From Rhyzopertha dominica (lineage: Eukaryota; Arthropoda; Insecta; Coleoptera; Bostrichidae): a stretch of DNA of 64,000 bases. Below are positions 1-11,620 of this stretch, in pieces. Location: positions 8,494,001 through 8,558,000 of the forward strand of contig QCXZ01000053.1 of NCBI GenBank assembly GCA_025024175.1, given 5' to 3'. A program made the position numbers and the translations under genes. Positions within the stretch are counted from its first letter, which is position 1; the number at the start of each line of letters is the position of its first letter. A model generated the notes under the pieces. The model saw nothing but the letters and a program-made list of their open reading frames with translations. It was not told the origin of the DNA and made no database searches.

Positions 1-1010
1 GCTATTTAGTCTTTGAAGCACCAAGCATCTGCAAAAACTAATTTAGGATAGATGTAATATGAAACAAATGCTCAAAAAAATTATGTTACGATAACGAAAA
101 AGATTTATTAGTTAAACTACTAATAGACTAACATAAAAACTCCCCATTTAGCAAGACCTCGAGAATCTGTGTTAACTGTAAACAACGAACTGATGATGGA
201 TACTCGGCTCAGGAGTTAAGTTGAAGAATATTTACTGTTTATTGATACAAGAATCCTGAACGATTTGCCACAATCTATACATGTCCTAATCACTCGAAGA
301 GGTATGCTGTCAGCGGGCATTTTTCTTCTTCCTCGTTAGGTTCTACCGCTATGGGGAAAGTCGTAGTACCTGTGTCGTAAATTCCATCTGTCAAACTATC
401 TTAATGTCTCAATTCTGTCGGACCGCTGTCCTTTTTTATAAAGTGTCATTTATGGCCTTATCTGGGGACCGATAGATACCACCTTAACAATCCGAGCTAA
501 ACCGGTCAATTATTTCTTAAACTGTGACAACTTTAATCTAATTAGGGTCGAAATTCTGACCACCAACAAATGCCCGAGCCAACAATCCAGTTTTTTCTGT
601 CCTTGCGTTGCCATGTTTATACATCTCGTTCTCTCGCACATCGGGGCACTGGCGGTGGTATGTGTGTTGCATTCCTAGCCACCGGCCGAGCTATTTTTTT
701 TCTAAATGTCAAGTCCTGGCCGCATTATTGACTATAATGATACAATTACCGATCGAATATGGAAAACAATGCATGCTGACATATGTCGACTGGAGAAATC
801 GGAGCGACAAATTAATTTTACGTAGGATTCAAAGTATATTTGGTGGGCGCGCTTGGGTTAGTAGCACACTTATACGTCATCAAGTGTTACAGCAGTGTGG
901 AAATAAAGTAAAAATATGTTCATTATTTTAGAAAAGTGAAATTTTATGAAACGTCTTTTTTCTGAAAATATTTTTTTGCAAACGATATTCATTTGTTTCT
1001 GTATAGTGAA
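1..1010. other. Non-coding stretch, nothing recognised
   Basis: No motif, exon or transposon protein was recognised. An open frame of 107 codons at 608-931 has low-complexity composition and no family signature; I treat it as chance. Confidence 0.5.
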
Positions 1011-1018
1011 GTTATTTA

Positions 1019-2629
1019 TAGGGCTGGGTAAAGTATCAATACTTACTCAAAGTATCGATACATTTGGCAGTATCGAGTATCGAAGAATCAAAAGTATCTG
1101 AAGTACCCAAAGTATCAATGTATTGAAAATATTGAGGCCGGTATGGAGAAACGATACCACTTTGTCGTCGTATTTAAGTATCGAAAGTATGATGACCTGA
1201 TGATGTGTGCAGAAAATGAAGAAAAGTCACAACAAAATGTAGAGTTGTGGGAGAATGAACTAACAAAACGTAAAATGTTAATAAATACGAGTAAGACTAA
1301 AACAATGGTCATAGGAAAGGAGGACAAAAAATAGACATAACAATAAATGGGAAACAAATAGAACAGGTTAAAAGTTTTAAGTACCTAGGAGTTACAATAT
1401 AAAGCAATGGGAGTATGGATGAAGAAATAAATAAAAAACCACTAGTGCAATAAAGGTGTACCACTCACTAAACAGGGCGTTAATAAGTAAAAAGAAACTA
1501 AGTGAGAAGACAAAAATGACGGTATATAAGACCATTTATAGACCAATATTGACATATGGTAGTGAAAGTTGGGTGTTAAGTTATAGACTTTTAAGTAGAC
1601 TGCAGGCAACAGAGATGGAATACTTGAGACGTGTTAAAGGGATGACTAGAATGAACAGAATAAGAAACGATAGAATCAGAGAAGAACTGGAAACAGAGTC
1701 GATTAAACAAACTACGGAAGAGAATAAATTAAAGTGGTTCGGGCACTTGGTGAGAATGAACGAGGAAAGACCAGCAAAACTAGTGTGGGAGGCAAAAGTA
1801 CAAGAAAAGAAAAGAAGAGGAAGACCGCAGAAAACATGGAACATGACAGTGGCCGAGGCCTTGAGGAAGAGAAACCTGACCTGGGACGAAGCTAGAAGAA
1901 TAGCAAAAGACAATGGAAGAAAATAGTACAAAAGACAGTAAACGAGTGAGAGACACTACATACCTTTACAACCTACGGGTAAAAAAAAGAAACTGACTGA
2001 AGTATTAAAAGTATCGAAAGTACCCAAAAATATCGAAGTATTGAAAGTATTTAAAAGTATCTGACTTGTCGAAAGTATCAAATGTGCTAAAAATATCCAG
2101 TATTGGAGTAATTTAAAGTAGGAGAAGCTTCGTAGGTTATTGCAGCATCCAAAGTATCGGCAGTGATAAAAGTAATTAAAATAATAAAAATTGAAATAAT
2201 ACAAAATTGGAAAAGTACTTATCGAAAAAAAATAAAAGCGTGCAAAATATTGACGTCATTAATGATATTGAAGGTATAGAATTACTGTATAATTGGAAGT
2301 ATAAGAATCGAAATTATTGCAGGATTTAGTGTCTTAGCGGTATCGAAGGATGAGAGGTATCTAAAGTTGTGGAAGGAAAAAGTCGTGGCTCATGTAACAT
2401 TTGTTGCACTGGAATTAGGAAAACAATGGTCTATCGTTTAACCACTGATTTATAGCACCTATATGTAGTGAAGCAACTTTGATACTTTTGATACATTCGA
2501 TACTTTCAATAGTTTCAATACTTCGATATTTTCGATACTTTTAATACTTCGATGCTTTCGATACTTTAGGTACATTCGATACTTTGATACTTTTGATACT
2601 TTCGGTTCTAATGGTATCACCCAGCCTTA
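1019..2629. mobile_element. hAT-like non-autonomous element with GTATCGAA-rich arms
   Basis: The ends are inverted: TAGGGCTGGGTA on the left and TACCATTAGAAC-side sequence ending CCCAGCCTTA on the right. The flanks carry an 8-bp near-perfect duplication, GTTATTTA (1011-1018) and GTTATTTG (2630-2637), the size expected of hAT insertions. Both arms consist of irregular repeats of a core close to AAGTATCGA, in opposite orientation at the two ends (about 1030-1200 and 1990-2110 against 2475-2610). No transposase of its own is visible. A truncated LINE sits inside. A second copy lies at 27725-29580. Confidence 0.75.
1180..1935 (+). pseudogene. 5'-truncated LINE reverse transcriptase
   Basis: Translation in shifting frames gives the C-terminal part of a LINE reverse transcriptase. 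It starts almost at the catalytic box (KYDDLMMCAENEE in place of YADD) and runs through ILTYGSESW, LKWFGHLVRM and RGRPQKTW, all typical of insect endonuclease-reverse transcriptases. Frameshifts and a stop lie between the first piece (1143-1334) and the second (1456-1926). Only the tail survives, as expected from incomplete target-primed reverse transcription. It sits within the repeat arm of the surrounding hAT-like element, so it is younger than that element. It is non-functional. Confidence 0.8.
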
Positions 2630-2639
2630 GTTATTTGAT

Positions 2640-4336
2640 ATTGTTTTAACGAGACATACCAATTTTTTGGCGGATTCTTGCTGAATCTTCAGCAATACTT
2701 ATGCATATACTGTACTTTCCTTTAACTTTCAAACGCAAAAAATTGTTAATTGCGTAAGCAAAATTGTTACCTAACAAATCTCGAAATTCGATAAATTTGA
2801 AGACTGAAGCAACAAATACTATGTCGAGACATTTTCAAGAATTGGCATGTTATTTTGTAATTTTCTACCTTTTTTAATTGGAGTCATTTCGCCCGATTTA
2901 TTGTTATAAAATGTTATAGAATTTTTCATTGACGCTTCAAATAGCACATAGAGCTCAACTTTTATGAAAGATGCATATGTTTTATAATGAAAACCTGAAA
3001 AACAATAAACTGCCACCTAACGGTCGAGATTATAGAGGTGCGCCTTTCGTGTTAGTAGGATCCCGTTATCTAAAGCAGGAAATATAATATTATAAACTTT
3101 TAAGAAAAATTAACACGAAATCAAATACCTGACGAAAGTACTTTGAGAAAAAATTGCATCGGCCAAATACTTGACGACCAAAATGTCTGTATACATCACT
3201 TAATAGGTATCAAGTTAATTCATTTAGATGGAACAACATATGTATATCGTTGATATACTGCCAATTTGCTTTAATGATGGCAAACCTAGCAAAACGTATA
3301 TAATAAGTTCAAAACAGTTAAATGGAAACAACAACAATAAATAACTAGTTTTATTAATGAAAGAAATTTACCTTTGCTACCAAGAAATGTAATTAGTAGA
3401 CGTTAAATACCGTCATATTGGATTAAAAAACGCTATGAAGTAATAAAAAAAAGTTTTTATCGGACTTAAGTGGCGATTCAAACGCAATGAAATACATATA
3501 ATTACAAACCAAATAGGATTTATATATTGCAAGCAACTTTTCTGTTGTTACGCTGTTACGAAAAATTTTGTTAAACCCTGAAGGAATTGCTGGAACAATA
3601 AAAATATAAAATTGGTATGGGACAAAGATTAGGGGTTTAAACTTCATTCAAAAATAATAAAAAAAATAATGGAAGATTTCCAAGGAAACGTTACTTATTT
3701 TAATAACAATTCTAAATAATTATTAAAAATATTAGATAAGTAATAATTTGTAAGCTACTTTCCTACTAAATATAAGGGAAGTACCTCCACAATTGTTTCT
3801 TATTACAATTTTAAACTATGTATATTGATCAAATACCTATGTTAAATAAAATGGCTTTGTGAAATAACAGTTTCTTTTTGCAAGTATAGCTGCAAATAAA
3901 GTTTAGTAGTGGTACTAAAATTATTATGGTACGAAGTATTGAGAGAACTGAGAAACTATTTTGCTTTTCCTAATATACTTTTAATGAAGTTGTTCAAATA
4001 TATTACATTTTTCTACTATAGAATAAGCAGATAAAGTTTATATCATGTTTATACGTTGTGCACATATTTTGCATGTGTTGCAAATATTATGAATATATAT
4101 GCCTAAAAATTTTGTGCATATATGCATTAAAATACGAGGACATAATGGTATCTAGTTTAGCACCCCAGGGCATAATGGGCTTCGTTATATACTTCGTATT
4201 GAAGGTAAAAACAAAAAATAATTAACAACAATGCATCCATATAAGCTAATTCTAACTCAAGAGCTAAATGCCTAAATCCTTCGTCTTTTTCCCTAAAACA
4301 TTATTCATATCAATACACTCAGTATTCAACCAATTT
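2640..4336. other. AT-rich non-coding DNA
   Basis: Very AT-rich, with only short chance open frames (for example 2819-3016 and 3423-3647, minus strand). No recognisable element ends or exons. Confidence 0.5.
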
Positions 4337-5087
4337 TACTTCCACATCCAACGGAATTTTCAAAAATTTTTATTTGCTTTAAACTGGTTGAAAACGAAAA
4401 AAAAACAAAATTTAAACAAAAAAAAATAACTTTCGTAAGACTTAATATATGAACTTGAAATTTGGCAAATGTATAAATCTCAACCACCTAAAGCGACCTA
4501 TTGTTTGTGGGGGAAGTAGGATATCGGGAAGGGGGCGAAATTGGGGGTAACTACCCTTTATGCAAATTTTTATTTTTTTATATTTTTTNGTTTTAGTATG
4601 TGATTAGTAGTATAACTGCGAGTATTATTAGCTCTTATAAATTTTCGGTACAGCAAACTGTTTAGAATATATTAGCAAAAAAGCGTCACTTAAAGAAAAC
4701 GGTTTTTCGTAAATATCTCCGAATATATTTAATATATTCAAGAAATGAAAATGCCATCAGATAGGAAATGAAATTTCTCACAAAAAGTTTTCGAAATATT
4801 TCGAAAAAACCTATTTTGGACCCTGCTCATACGATTTTTTTAAATTTTGGTATTATACAGAAAATCAAATTTCTGATCGGAAAGCACTCTTGTAATTTTT
4901 TTGTAAAGTTAATAATTTTCGAGTTATTTGGAAAAAACCGATTTTAAAAATTTATATATTTGTGCTAATATCACGAGGACTGTTTGTCTTAGAAAAAATG
5001 TGTAGAGAGAAAAAATGCTCAAAACTTAATCGTATAGTATAAGAAATAAAAACGTAAATGTCATTTTCACAATTGGATGTGGAAGTA
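4337..5087 (+). repeat. AT-rich interspersed repeat, family R, copy 1
   Basis: About 750 bp bounded by the inverted motif TACTTCCACATCCAA (start) and its complement (end). The inside has no open frame but has lines shared with three other places in the window (17578-18095, 19621-20486, 39395-40060), such as a stretch on CGAAAGACTTAATATATGAA and another on CTAATCACATACTA. Probably a non-autonomous transposon or a fragment of a larger one. Homology with copy 3 extends past the end motif (TTTGCAGCGGTTTT), so the true ends are uncertain. Confidence 0.65.
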
Positions 5088-6009
5088 TTGATTCAATTTG
5101 CAGCGGTTTTCTGCAGTATTTTCGTCCGCTTCCGTTCACGTTCGAAAATATAACAACCATCGGCAACAAGAAGTTTACACTATCGGCATGTCGATGTCGG
5201 TCAGCCGAAAGTCCATCAAATTAATTTGGAGTCGAGATAGGCGTCGTAGTTAAGACATAAAACGTCATCGAATGGGCCGGCAGCCATTCCCACCGGCCGA
5301 TATCGTCCCAATTAATTAATCTCTCCGTGTACCCACCAAACAGTTTACCTACCGCGAACGTGTCTCCTTTAANCTGAACCGGANAAACGAAAACAGAGAG
5401 GCGGACAGTGGCGTATCAACTTAACGGGGTCGTCTTGGAACAAGAAAAACTACAAAATATGTTTGATAATTGTACACTGTATTTATTGATTATCATATAT
5501 GTAAATGTAAAGTGCACTGACCTAGTTAACATATGCAGTAAAGTGTTTTAGAACGTGGAACATCACCTCATCATCAGTCTTTGTTCTTCGAAAATTAGCT
5601 AGTGCTAATTGAAATGAGTCAAGGCTCCCCTGGTCACCCAACTACAAGAGTTAGCATCCCAGTGACCAGGATCGGGAGTCCCACTCTATCTAATCACGTC
5701 AATCGACACAGTGGTAGGCCCCCTATCTACGAGACACAAGTCAAAGGAACCACGTCCAGTAGACAGGCCACACAATGCTTAGGAAGTCAAAATATCACAA
5801 GCATGCATGCATTCTCACACCACATGTCATCTTGACATGATCACCAACAATTCTCTTTTCTACACCCACTATGCTATTTATCTAATTGCAAATGTTATCA
5901 TCCATAGCACACTTCACATTCAACCCTCCTGACTTGGTTGAGTCCTCGTAGCGTCTGGTACTCCATCACTGATAGAGGTCGGCACACCCTATACAGCTTC
6001 ACTGTTACT
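5088..6009. other. Non-coding, one unrecognised open frame
   Basis: The part at 5125-5420 is GC-richer than its surroundings and includes CAGTGGCGTATCAAC, a hAT-like terminal motif, with no convincing partner. A 77-codon frame at 5602-5835 (plus) is rich in Ser, Thr, His and Pro and matches nothing I recognise. Confidence 0.4.
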
Positions 6010-6605
6010 ATTAAAATGCATGTCTATGCTGTGCTGTCTACACCTCAACCAACTGCAGATAGTACTATTTCGCTGTCATTACAGCTCATCAGTGCAGTTT
6101 AGGTCTAGTGTAGACAACACGGCATAGAACTGGTTTTGCTTATATACCAAAGCAATAGTATGATGAAAGTAAGAGTTTAGGATGGCAATGCCATCTGTCA
6201 GCATTACACTGACATGATGACAAAGCCACCTAGCTGCCTTAACGGGAACTACTTCCTAAAGGAAGTGACCTGTAGCCTGACAAATTGGCATGCAACTGCA
6301 TACTTCAATTTGACCTAAACTGCACTGATGAGCTGTAATGACAGCGAAATAGTACTATCTGCAGTTGGTTGAGGTGTAGACAGCACAGCATAGACATGCA
6401 TTTTAATGTATGTTGGTTCTTGCCGTCAGCAAAAAGTGCCGTAGGGGCCTGCTGTCAAACTGAAGTATGCAGTTGCATGCCAATTTGTCAGGCTACAGGT
6501 CACTTCCTTTAGGAAGTAGTTCCCGTTAAGGCAGCTAGGTGGCTTTGTCATCATGTCAGTGTAATGCTGACAGATGGCATTGCCATCCTAAACTCTTACT
6601 TTCAC
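6010..6605. repeat. Two interlocked inverted repeats (A-B-A'-B')
   Basis: Arm A (about 6010-6105) is inverted as A' (about 6315-6409). Arm B (about 6165-6314) is inverted as B' (about 6440-6603). The arms alternate rather than nest, so both hairpins cannot form in a simple way at once. The same B arm flanks a THAP fragment at 24412-25930. A direct repeat TTCACTGTTACT near both edges (about 6000 and 6600) may be the target duplication, but its length is unusual. Confidence 0.7.
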
Positions 6606-6609
6606 TGTT

Positions 6610-7260
6610 ACTGTCTGAACTATCGGAGACTCCCCCATGAGGGATCCATGGTTTGGTTCGGTCTACCGCCACTATGTTGTCATATTATTGGTAGCGCTTC
6701 TAAAGGAGCCGGGCATATCTTGAATTCGGTATCTGTCGTGTGGAAATACCTCAGTAACTAGTATAGGTCCGGCATACTTAGGATTTAACTTAGTACTTTG
6801 ACCGCACACACTTTTATTACACATCAGCATTAAATCTCCTAGTTTATATACTCGGGTTTTTTCCCGTCAAATCGTCTTTTTTGTCTTCATGTCTGAACCC
6901 TGCCGAAGAGATCTGCTCTTATTTTATTAATATCTTCTGTTATATCAGTTGGTTGTATCTCAGCTGTTAGTATACTGCCGCTCTTTGGTCGTGGAGAACA
7001 ACCCATTAAAAGTTGATACGGTGTTTTCTTAATGTTGTTTAATGCAAACTGTACCTTCTCAACAAATGTTCCGAAACAGCAGTAGTCGACAGCGTTGAAA
7101 GAATGTACGATTTAATCTTTAAACTTGGCCATTAGCTCTCGGTGTTGCAACCGCATTAAGAATTCTTTCGACATGAAAGCTGTACCTCTATAAACCATGG
7201 TTCGTATAGGTATAACAAAACATGTAATGTTCCTTTCGGGAAACTGATAACCAGTTCAGA
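6610..7260 (-). pseudogene. Ty3/gypsy integrase C-terminal relic
   Basis: Read on the minus strand in changing frames, this encodes the end of a gypsy Pol. It includes VYRGTAFMSKEF (integrase core near the second Asp), EKVQFALNN, TPYQLLMGCSPRP and a GPILVTEV-like C-terminal piece. Several frameshifts and stops interrupt it, and no LTR is seen on either side. It directly abuts the interlocked inverted repeats. It is a decayed fragment with no function expected. Confidence 0.65.
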
Positions 7261-7422
7261 TTTTGTGGATTTTTGGGCTTTTAGCATTTGCATTTTCCTT
7301 CCCGGGCGATATTCCACTGTGAAGCTGTACTCCAGTAGCTGTAGCCATCAACAAGCAATCAATGGCACGAGGTCTCTTTTTGAGAAGTTACGATCCGTTA
7401 CCACTTTAAAGTTAATTTAATT

Positions 7423-7640
7423 TAATATGAGAAAACGCCTGGATGTGTGTATTTTCAACATATTCTGCAGTAGTAGTTTTGTGAGATAAATAACTTTAAG
7501 GTTTCAGAAAGCTCACATTTCTGAGCTGTGGTGTGACATTGATCTGCAACCTTCACTTCTACTATCGCCGTGCATATTGTAGCTTGGCAGCAGTTACAAA
7601 AAGGCGGCACAACAAATTCAGAAATCAACGCCGCCCGCGT
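7423..7640. repeat. Interspersed repeat, family Q, copy 1
   Basis: Shares stretches with 23878-24385, for example TTTAATATGAGAAAACGC at the start and ATCGCCGTGCATATTGTAGC further on. No coding potential. Copy 1 is shorter, lacking sequence present in copy 2. Confidence 0.55.
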
Positions 7641-8510
7641 CGCATAAATTATTTATAAAAACCCTTCAAAAATCATTGGAACATCCCTTGGCTATATAGA
7701 GTGCTAGCGGTTCACTCATTTTATGTGTAAAAAGTTATCAAATCGGAGTAGTTTGATGCAATGGAACGCGTCACTGAAGCGGATTAATGTGCGTATATCA
7801 AAATTCAAACACTGCGCGAAGAAAACTGTTGCTGAAATTCACAGTGCGTTACAAGAAGCTTGTCAGGAGTCGTGTGTGGATAGTTCAATAGTAACTTGAT
7901 GGAGTAAGCGTTCCAGAGCGTTGGACTAGTGTTAAAGACGACTACACTTGCAACACTTTTGCTGCTATTGTGGCTACAATAATGTAAGAAGACCGCATGG
8001 ACGAACAAGCAATAGACAAATACCCAAAAGACAAATCATTTGTTTTCTTTGTAGAAATTTAAATGTATGCTTCCAAAAATGTAGACGAGATATGAAAGAC
8101 AGTGGCGTAATCCTCTTGGACGATAACGCTTGATCGTATAAAGCAGTGTCAGTCAAAGGAGTTTGCGAGAAGAACTGCTGTGAAATTCTTCCACATCCCC
8201 CGTGTAGCCCTGACATGAGTTCTCTAGATTTCGCTCTGTTCCTACAGTGGAAAGGAGAATTTTGTGTGAAGTCCGATTTATTGACTTGGAAGGATAAAAG
8301 CCCTGCAACAGCATACGCGTCCCAACTGCTGAAACATCTTGACAAAAATGACGTATTTAACGACATTACATTACTGCTGAAGCGATGGCAACGTGTCTTG
8401 GATATGCAAGGGGCTTATAATATATGACTTTATTGCAATTTTTTAAAATATACGTTTCGTTTGCGAGCTGTCTTTTTGTGTGCAGGAATTTTGAAATGAC
8501 CCTGTATTAA
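7641..8510 (+). pseudogene. Mariner transposase relic
   Basis: Fragments of a mariner transposase appear in several frames. An N-terminal piece resembles IKTLREENCC. A catalytic piece has VILLDDNA (second Asp region) and ILPHPPCSPDMSSLDFALF (third Asp, DD34D-type block), then a C-terminal LLKRWQRVLDMQG. Stops and frameshifts are frequent and the central third appears deleted. The right edge ends in GAAATGACCCTGTA, which looks like a terminal repeat followed by a TA site; the left end was not found. Confidence 0.7.
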
Positions 8511-8559
8511 TAATATGAAAATAACTGAAGATTTTTCTAAAAAACAATGAGAAAGTTAA

Positions 8560-8880
8560 AAACTGCCATACAATAAAAAATGGCCCACAGCAGCGATCAA
8601 AAGGTTATGCTGCTTCATAATGCTCGCCAAGTTCGTAAAGTAATTGACGAATGGGGTTTTGTAGAGATGGAGCATCCAGTCTACAGCCCAGCAAAGCATT
8701 TGAGGGGGCACCGTTTTTATCCACCTGAAGGAGGCGGAGGAAAAATTTTTGAGGATTTATCAAAATATTTTTTTTTGTCAGACTTGGTTTTATTGGAAAA
8801 AACGTTGGCATAATGTGTGAGCATTAAAGGGTTATATGTTTAAAAATGAAATATCACTTTTTTCAACCCTTTCCCGTCAT
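8560..8880 (+). pseudogene. Second mariner transposase fragment
   Basis: An open frame from 8580 to 8813 gives VMLLHNARQVRKVIDEWGF and MEHPVYSP, which matches the block around the second and third catalytic Asp of mariner transposases (LLHDNARPH, HPPYSPDL). The first Asp of the DNAR motif is missing (HNAR), and the DL of SPDL is replaced, so it is inactive. It is a different lineage from the relic just upstream. Confidence 0.6.
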
Positions 8881-8889
8881 AGCTAGATA

Positions 8890-9479
8890 ATATAAAAATC
8901 TACCCCTGTACTTTGTTTTCCATTCCACTTTGAAATGGATCAGTTCGTACTGCAAAAGGTAATCCAAATAATACATGAATTTCTCGTTTTCCCCCAGTAT
9001 CTACGCCACTGGCTAGAAAAAATATCGGTGTCGGTTCTCACGGCCGACTCCGCGTGAGTCAGCCAGGGACGGGGTGCAGCGCTCACCTCAGACAATGAAT
9101 ATATAAAATAATCATTTAGCCGGTTAGAATCGTAGGCGGTCGGTGTGTGTATATGTGAGCGTTTGTGTGTGTTCCACGGGACGACCCTGCCCAGCAAAAA
9201 AAAAGGAACGACGACTTACGGCTTTCTTGTTTAGAGTTCACCTTAACACCTATCGATTAATCACGGGGTTGTTTTTGGAAGACGAGGGTTGGTATTGTGG
9301 AAAAGGGCGGTGGAATGAACGATAAGATGGAAGGTGCTCTTTTACAAATTAGTGAAATGCGGAAACTCGAGGAATCAATGCACAAGATGAAAAGAAAAAA
9401 GTTGTACAATCGAGCGTAAAATATCTACCTCAACAAGTTAGACGTTTATTGGTATTGTGTTGCCTTAATAATGTTGATA
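8890..9479. other. Non-coding, unrecognised
   Basis: Contains a short GT-rich run near 9143-9170 and CAGTATCTACGCCACTG near 8995, a hAT-like terminal motif facing the one near 5410 but without a matching target duplication. A 34-codon frame starting at 9317 is not recognised. Confidence 0.4.
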
Positions 9480-9481
9480 TA

Positions 9482-11300
9482 CAGGGTCGCTACAAAGTAT
9501 GGAACCAGTAGGATATTTCAGGTTCCGTTCGACCGATTTTTCTGAAATTGTGCATGGGCCTATGGGTAATTAAAATGCATTTTCTGGATTTTTTCAACTC
9601 CGTATCAGCTCTGGTTTCCTAGATATGGGCGCAAGCTGCATTTTTTTAATGGGAAGGGGGGTCAAAAGGCACATCATTCAAAAGGATACATTTTCCTGAT
9701 TTTAAAAATGTATCACACTTGTACAATTTATTGCTTTCTAAGTTGAGAAAAGTGTGATAGCATACTTGGGTCTTGCAAAAATTTCGAGATAATAACCTTA
9801 TTCGTTATCGCTAAGTAAGAACAAAAACTCCACGTGTCTCCATTTTCCTCGTNACTAGTGATAATTTTCATTCACTTTATTTGTAATCGCGATGCCTCAG
9901 TTAATTGAACATGATTGGTTATGGAGATAGAAGGTGAAGTTATTCGGAAGTAGTTGCACTCTACAATGCAATGTTTAAAACATTACATTTATGTCAACAC
10001 ATGTTGACAATGTTGCTCATCCGTGCAGTAGTTTCAATTAACAGCAAGCCAGTAGAGAAACCGCCCGCACAGGTGCCAACCTCAAATTTTCTTTTTGTTG
10101 TTTTGCATTGTTTTTAACTGTTTTTTCTGTCCTTCCGGTTTCACATATGAACTTTATATGATTTTTCCTTGCACTCACTCTTATGAGAAATGAGAGAGAT
10201 AATCTGTCAAAAGTTTGTTAAGAAGAAGAAGAAGAGAAGTTTCATCCATACAAAATTCACTTATTACAAGAACTGAGCGAAGATGAGTTTGATCGTAGGA
10301 TATAATTTTGCGAAACTGCTATGAACATGATAGATGAAGATAGAAACATTTTAAATTAGATTATTATGTTTGCTGATGAAGCGACTGTTTGTCTCAATGG
10401 TAATGTCAATAGACATAATTACAGATATTGGTCGGACACAAATCCACATTGGATGGAACAAGTCCACACACAACACCCTCACAAAGTGAATGTCTGGTGT
10501 GGTATTATCGGTGAGCACATTATAGGGCTCGATGGAAATTTGAATGCGGTCAAATATTTACAGCTCTTGCGCGAACACATTATACCAGAACTTATTCGCA
10601 TGTTCCCTAATCGTGAAAATGATGCGCGTCCTTCTGAACAGATATGGTTTCAGCAAGATGGTTCACCACTCATTTTCAGTCAACGTCCTTGGATATTTGA
10701 ATGCGATATTTACAGACAGATGGATTGGTAGGCGCGGAGCGATAGAATGCATAGCACGTTCCCCTGATCTGACGCCGCTTGATCGTATTTGTGCTGATCG
10801 GCCACATAATGTAGAAGATTTAAAACAACGAAACCCAGAACTTACCTCAAAATATGCTACAAAGAACATTAGAAAACTTTTACTCAAGGTTTTACTGCTA
10901 GGAAGTAAATGGGGAACATGCTGAACATCTTCTGTACTGTAAATCTGAAAAAATACTGCAGTTTTCACGGAATCATGTTTTTCTTTTTTGCTTTTAGGGT
11001 ACCCGACTTGCAATACGAAAATTATCACCAGTCAAGGTAAAAATGGTAATACCTGGATTTTTTGTCCATTTTAGCAACAAAGAAAGTTGTTTTCATTCTT
11101 TTCGTTCTTTGTCAAGCTCAATTATTGTATTTACACTTTTCTCAACTCAGAAGCAATAAATTGTACAAGTGTGATACATTTTTGAAATCAGGAAAAATAT
11201 CCTTTTCATTGATGCGCCTGTTGACCCCCTTCCCATATCTCGCAAACGAAAGCTGACACAGAAAAATATCCTGTTGGTTCCATACTTTGCAGCAACCCTG
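9482..11300 (+). mobile_element. Tc1/mariner element with long inverted repeats
   Basis: Bounded by CAGGGTCGCTACAAAGTATG and its inverted complement, with a TA duplication at 9480-9481 and 11301-11302. The inverted arms extend far inwards: about 280 bp on the left and 170 bp on the right, with a deletion in the right arm. A degenerate transposase is inside. A second copy, itself interrupted, is at 31202-36291. Confidence 0.85.
10366..10924 (+). pseudogene. Transposase relic of the 9482-11300 element
   Basis: Two overlapping frames (10366-10731 and 10544-10924) together give the catalytic half of an IS630/Tc1/mariner transposase of the kind common in arthropods. FADEATVCLNG carries the first Asp, VNVWCGI is conserved, IWFQQDGSP carries the second Asp and RSPDLTPLD the third. 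The FLWG motif that normally follows the third Asp is replaced by RICADR, and a frameshift separates the second and third Asp. The N-terminal helix-turn-helix part is broken up upstream (start near 9892, MPQLIEHD). Inactive. Confidence 0.75.
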
Positions 11301-11309
11301 TATATAATA

Positions 11310-11620
11310 ATTATATAATAATTATGAGCAGATAAGATAATTGTTCATCTTTATCTTTTGCACTCATTGGCGGAATACCACGTCTATAACCAAAAATAAT
11401 GCCAAGAGGTTTATGGTCTCTAATTAAGATAAAATAATGACCATAAAAATACTGATGATGTTTTTTTTTATACCATAAATAACGGACAAGCCCTTTTTTC
11501 AATCTGACTATAGCCTTGCTCGCTCTTGGTTAACGTACGGGCTAGCGGACGATTTTTGCCGTTAGGATAAGAATGAGGCAGCACAAGCGCCAATTCCCCA
11601 AGGATTGGCACCACCTACCA
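11310..11620 (-). pseudogene. Ty3/gypsy RNase H fragment
   Basis: The minus strand encodes LTKSEQGYSQIEKGLVRYLW, then HQYFYGHYFILIRDHKPLGIIFG and RRGIPPMSAK. These match the RNase H domain of gypsy Pol (SQ.E.EALAI.., YG..F.L.TDHKPL, KGIP.MAA). The domain's DHKPL block is intact but everything around it is missing. It begins a few bases after the right TA of the neighbouring mariner. Confidence 0.7.

Noticed and set aside
608..931. 107-codon open frame as a gene
   Set aside because: No family motif, no splice context and unusual composition; left as chance.
5410..9010. CAGTGGCGTATC at 5410 and its facing motif near 9000 as ends of one hAT element
   Set aside because: The 8-bp flanks do not match and the inner sequences differ after about ten bases.
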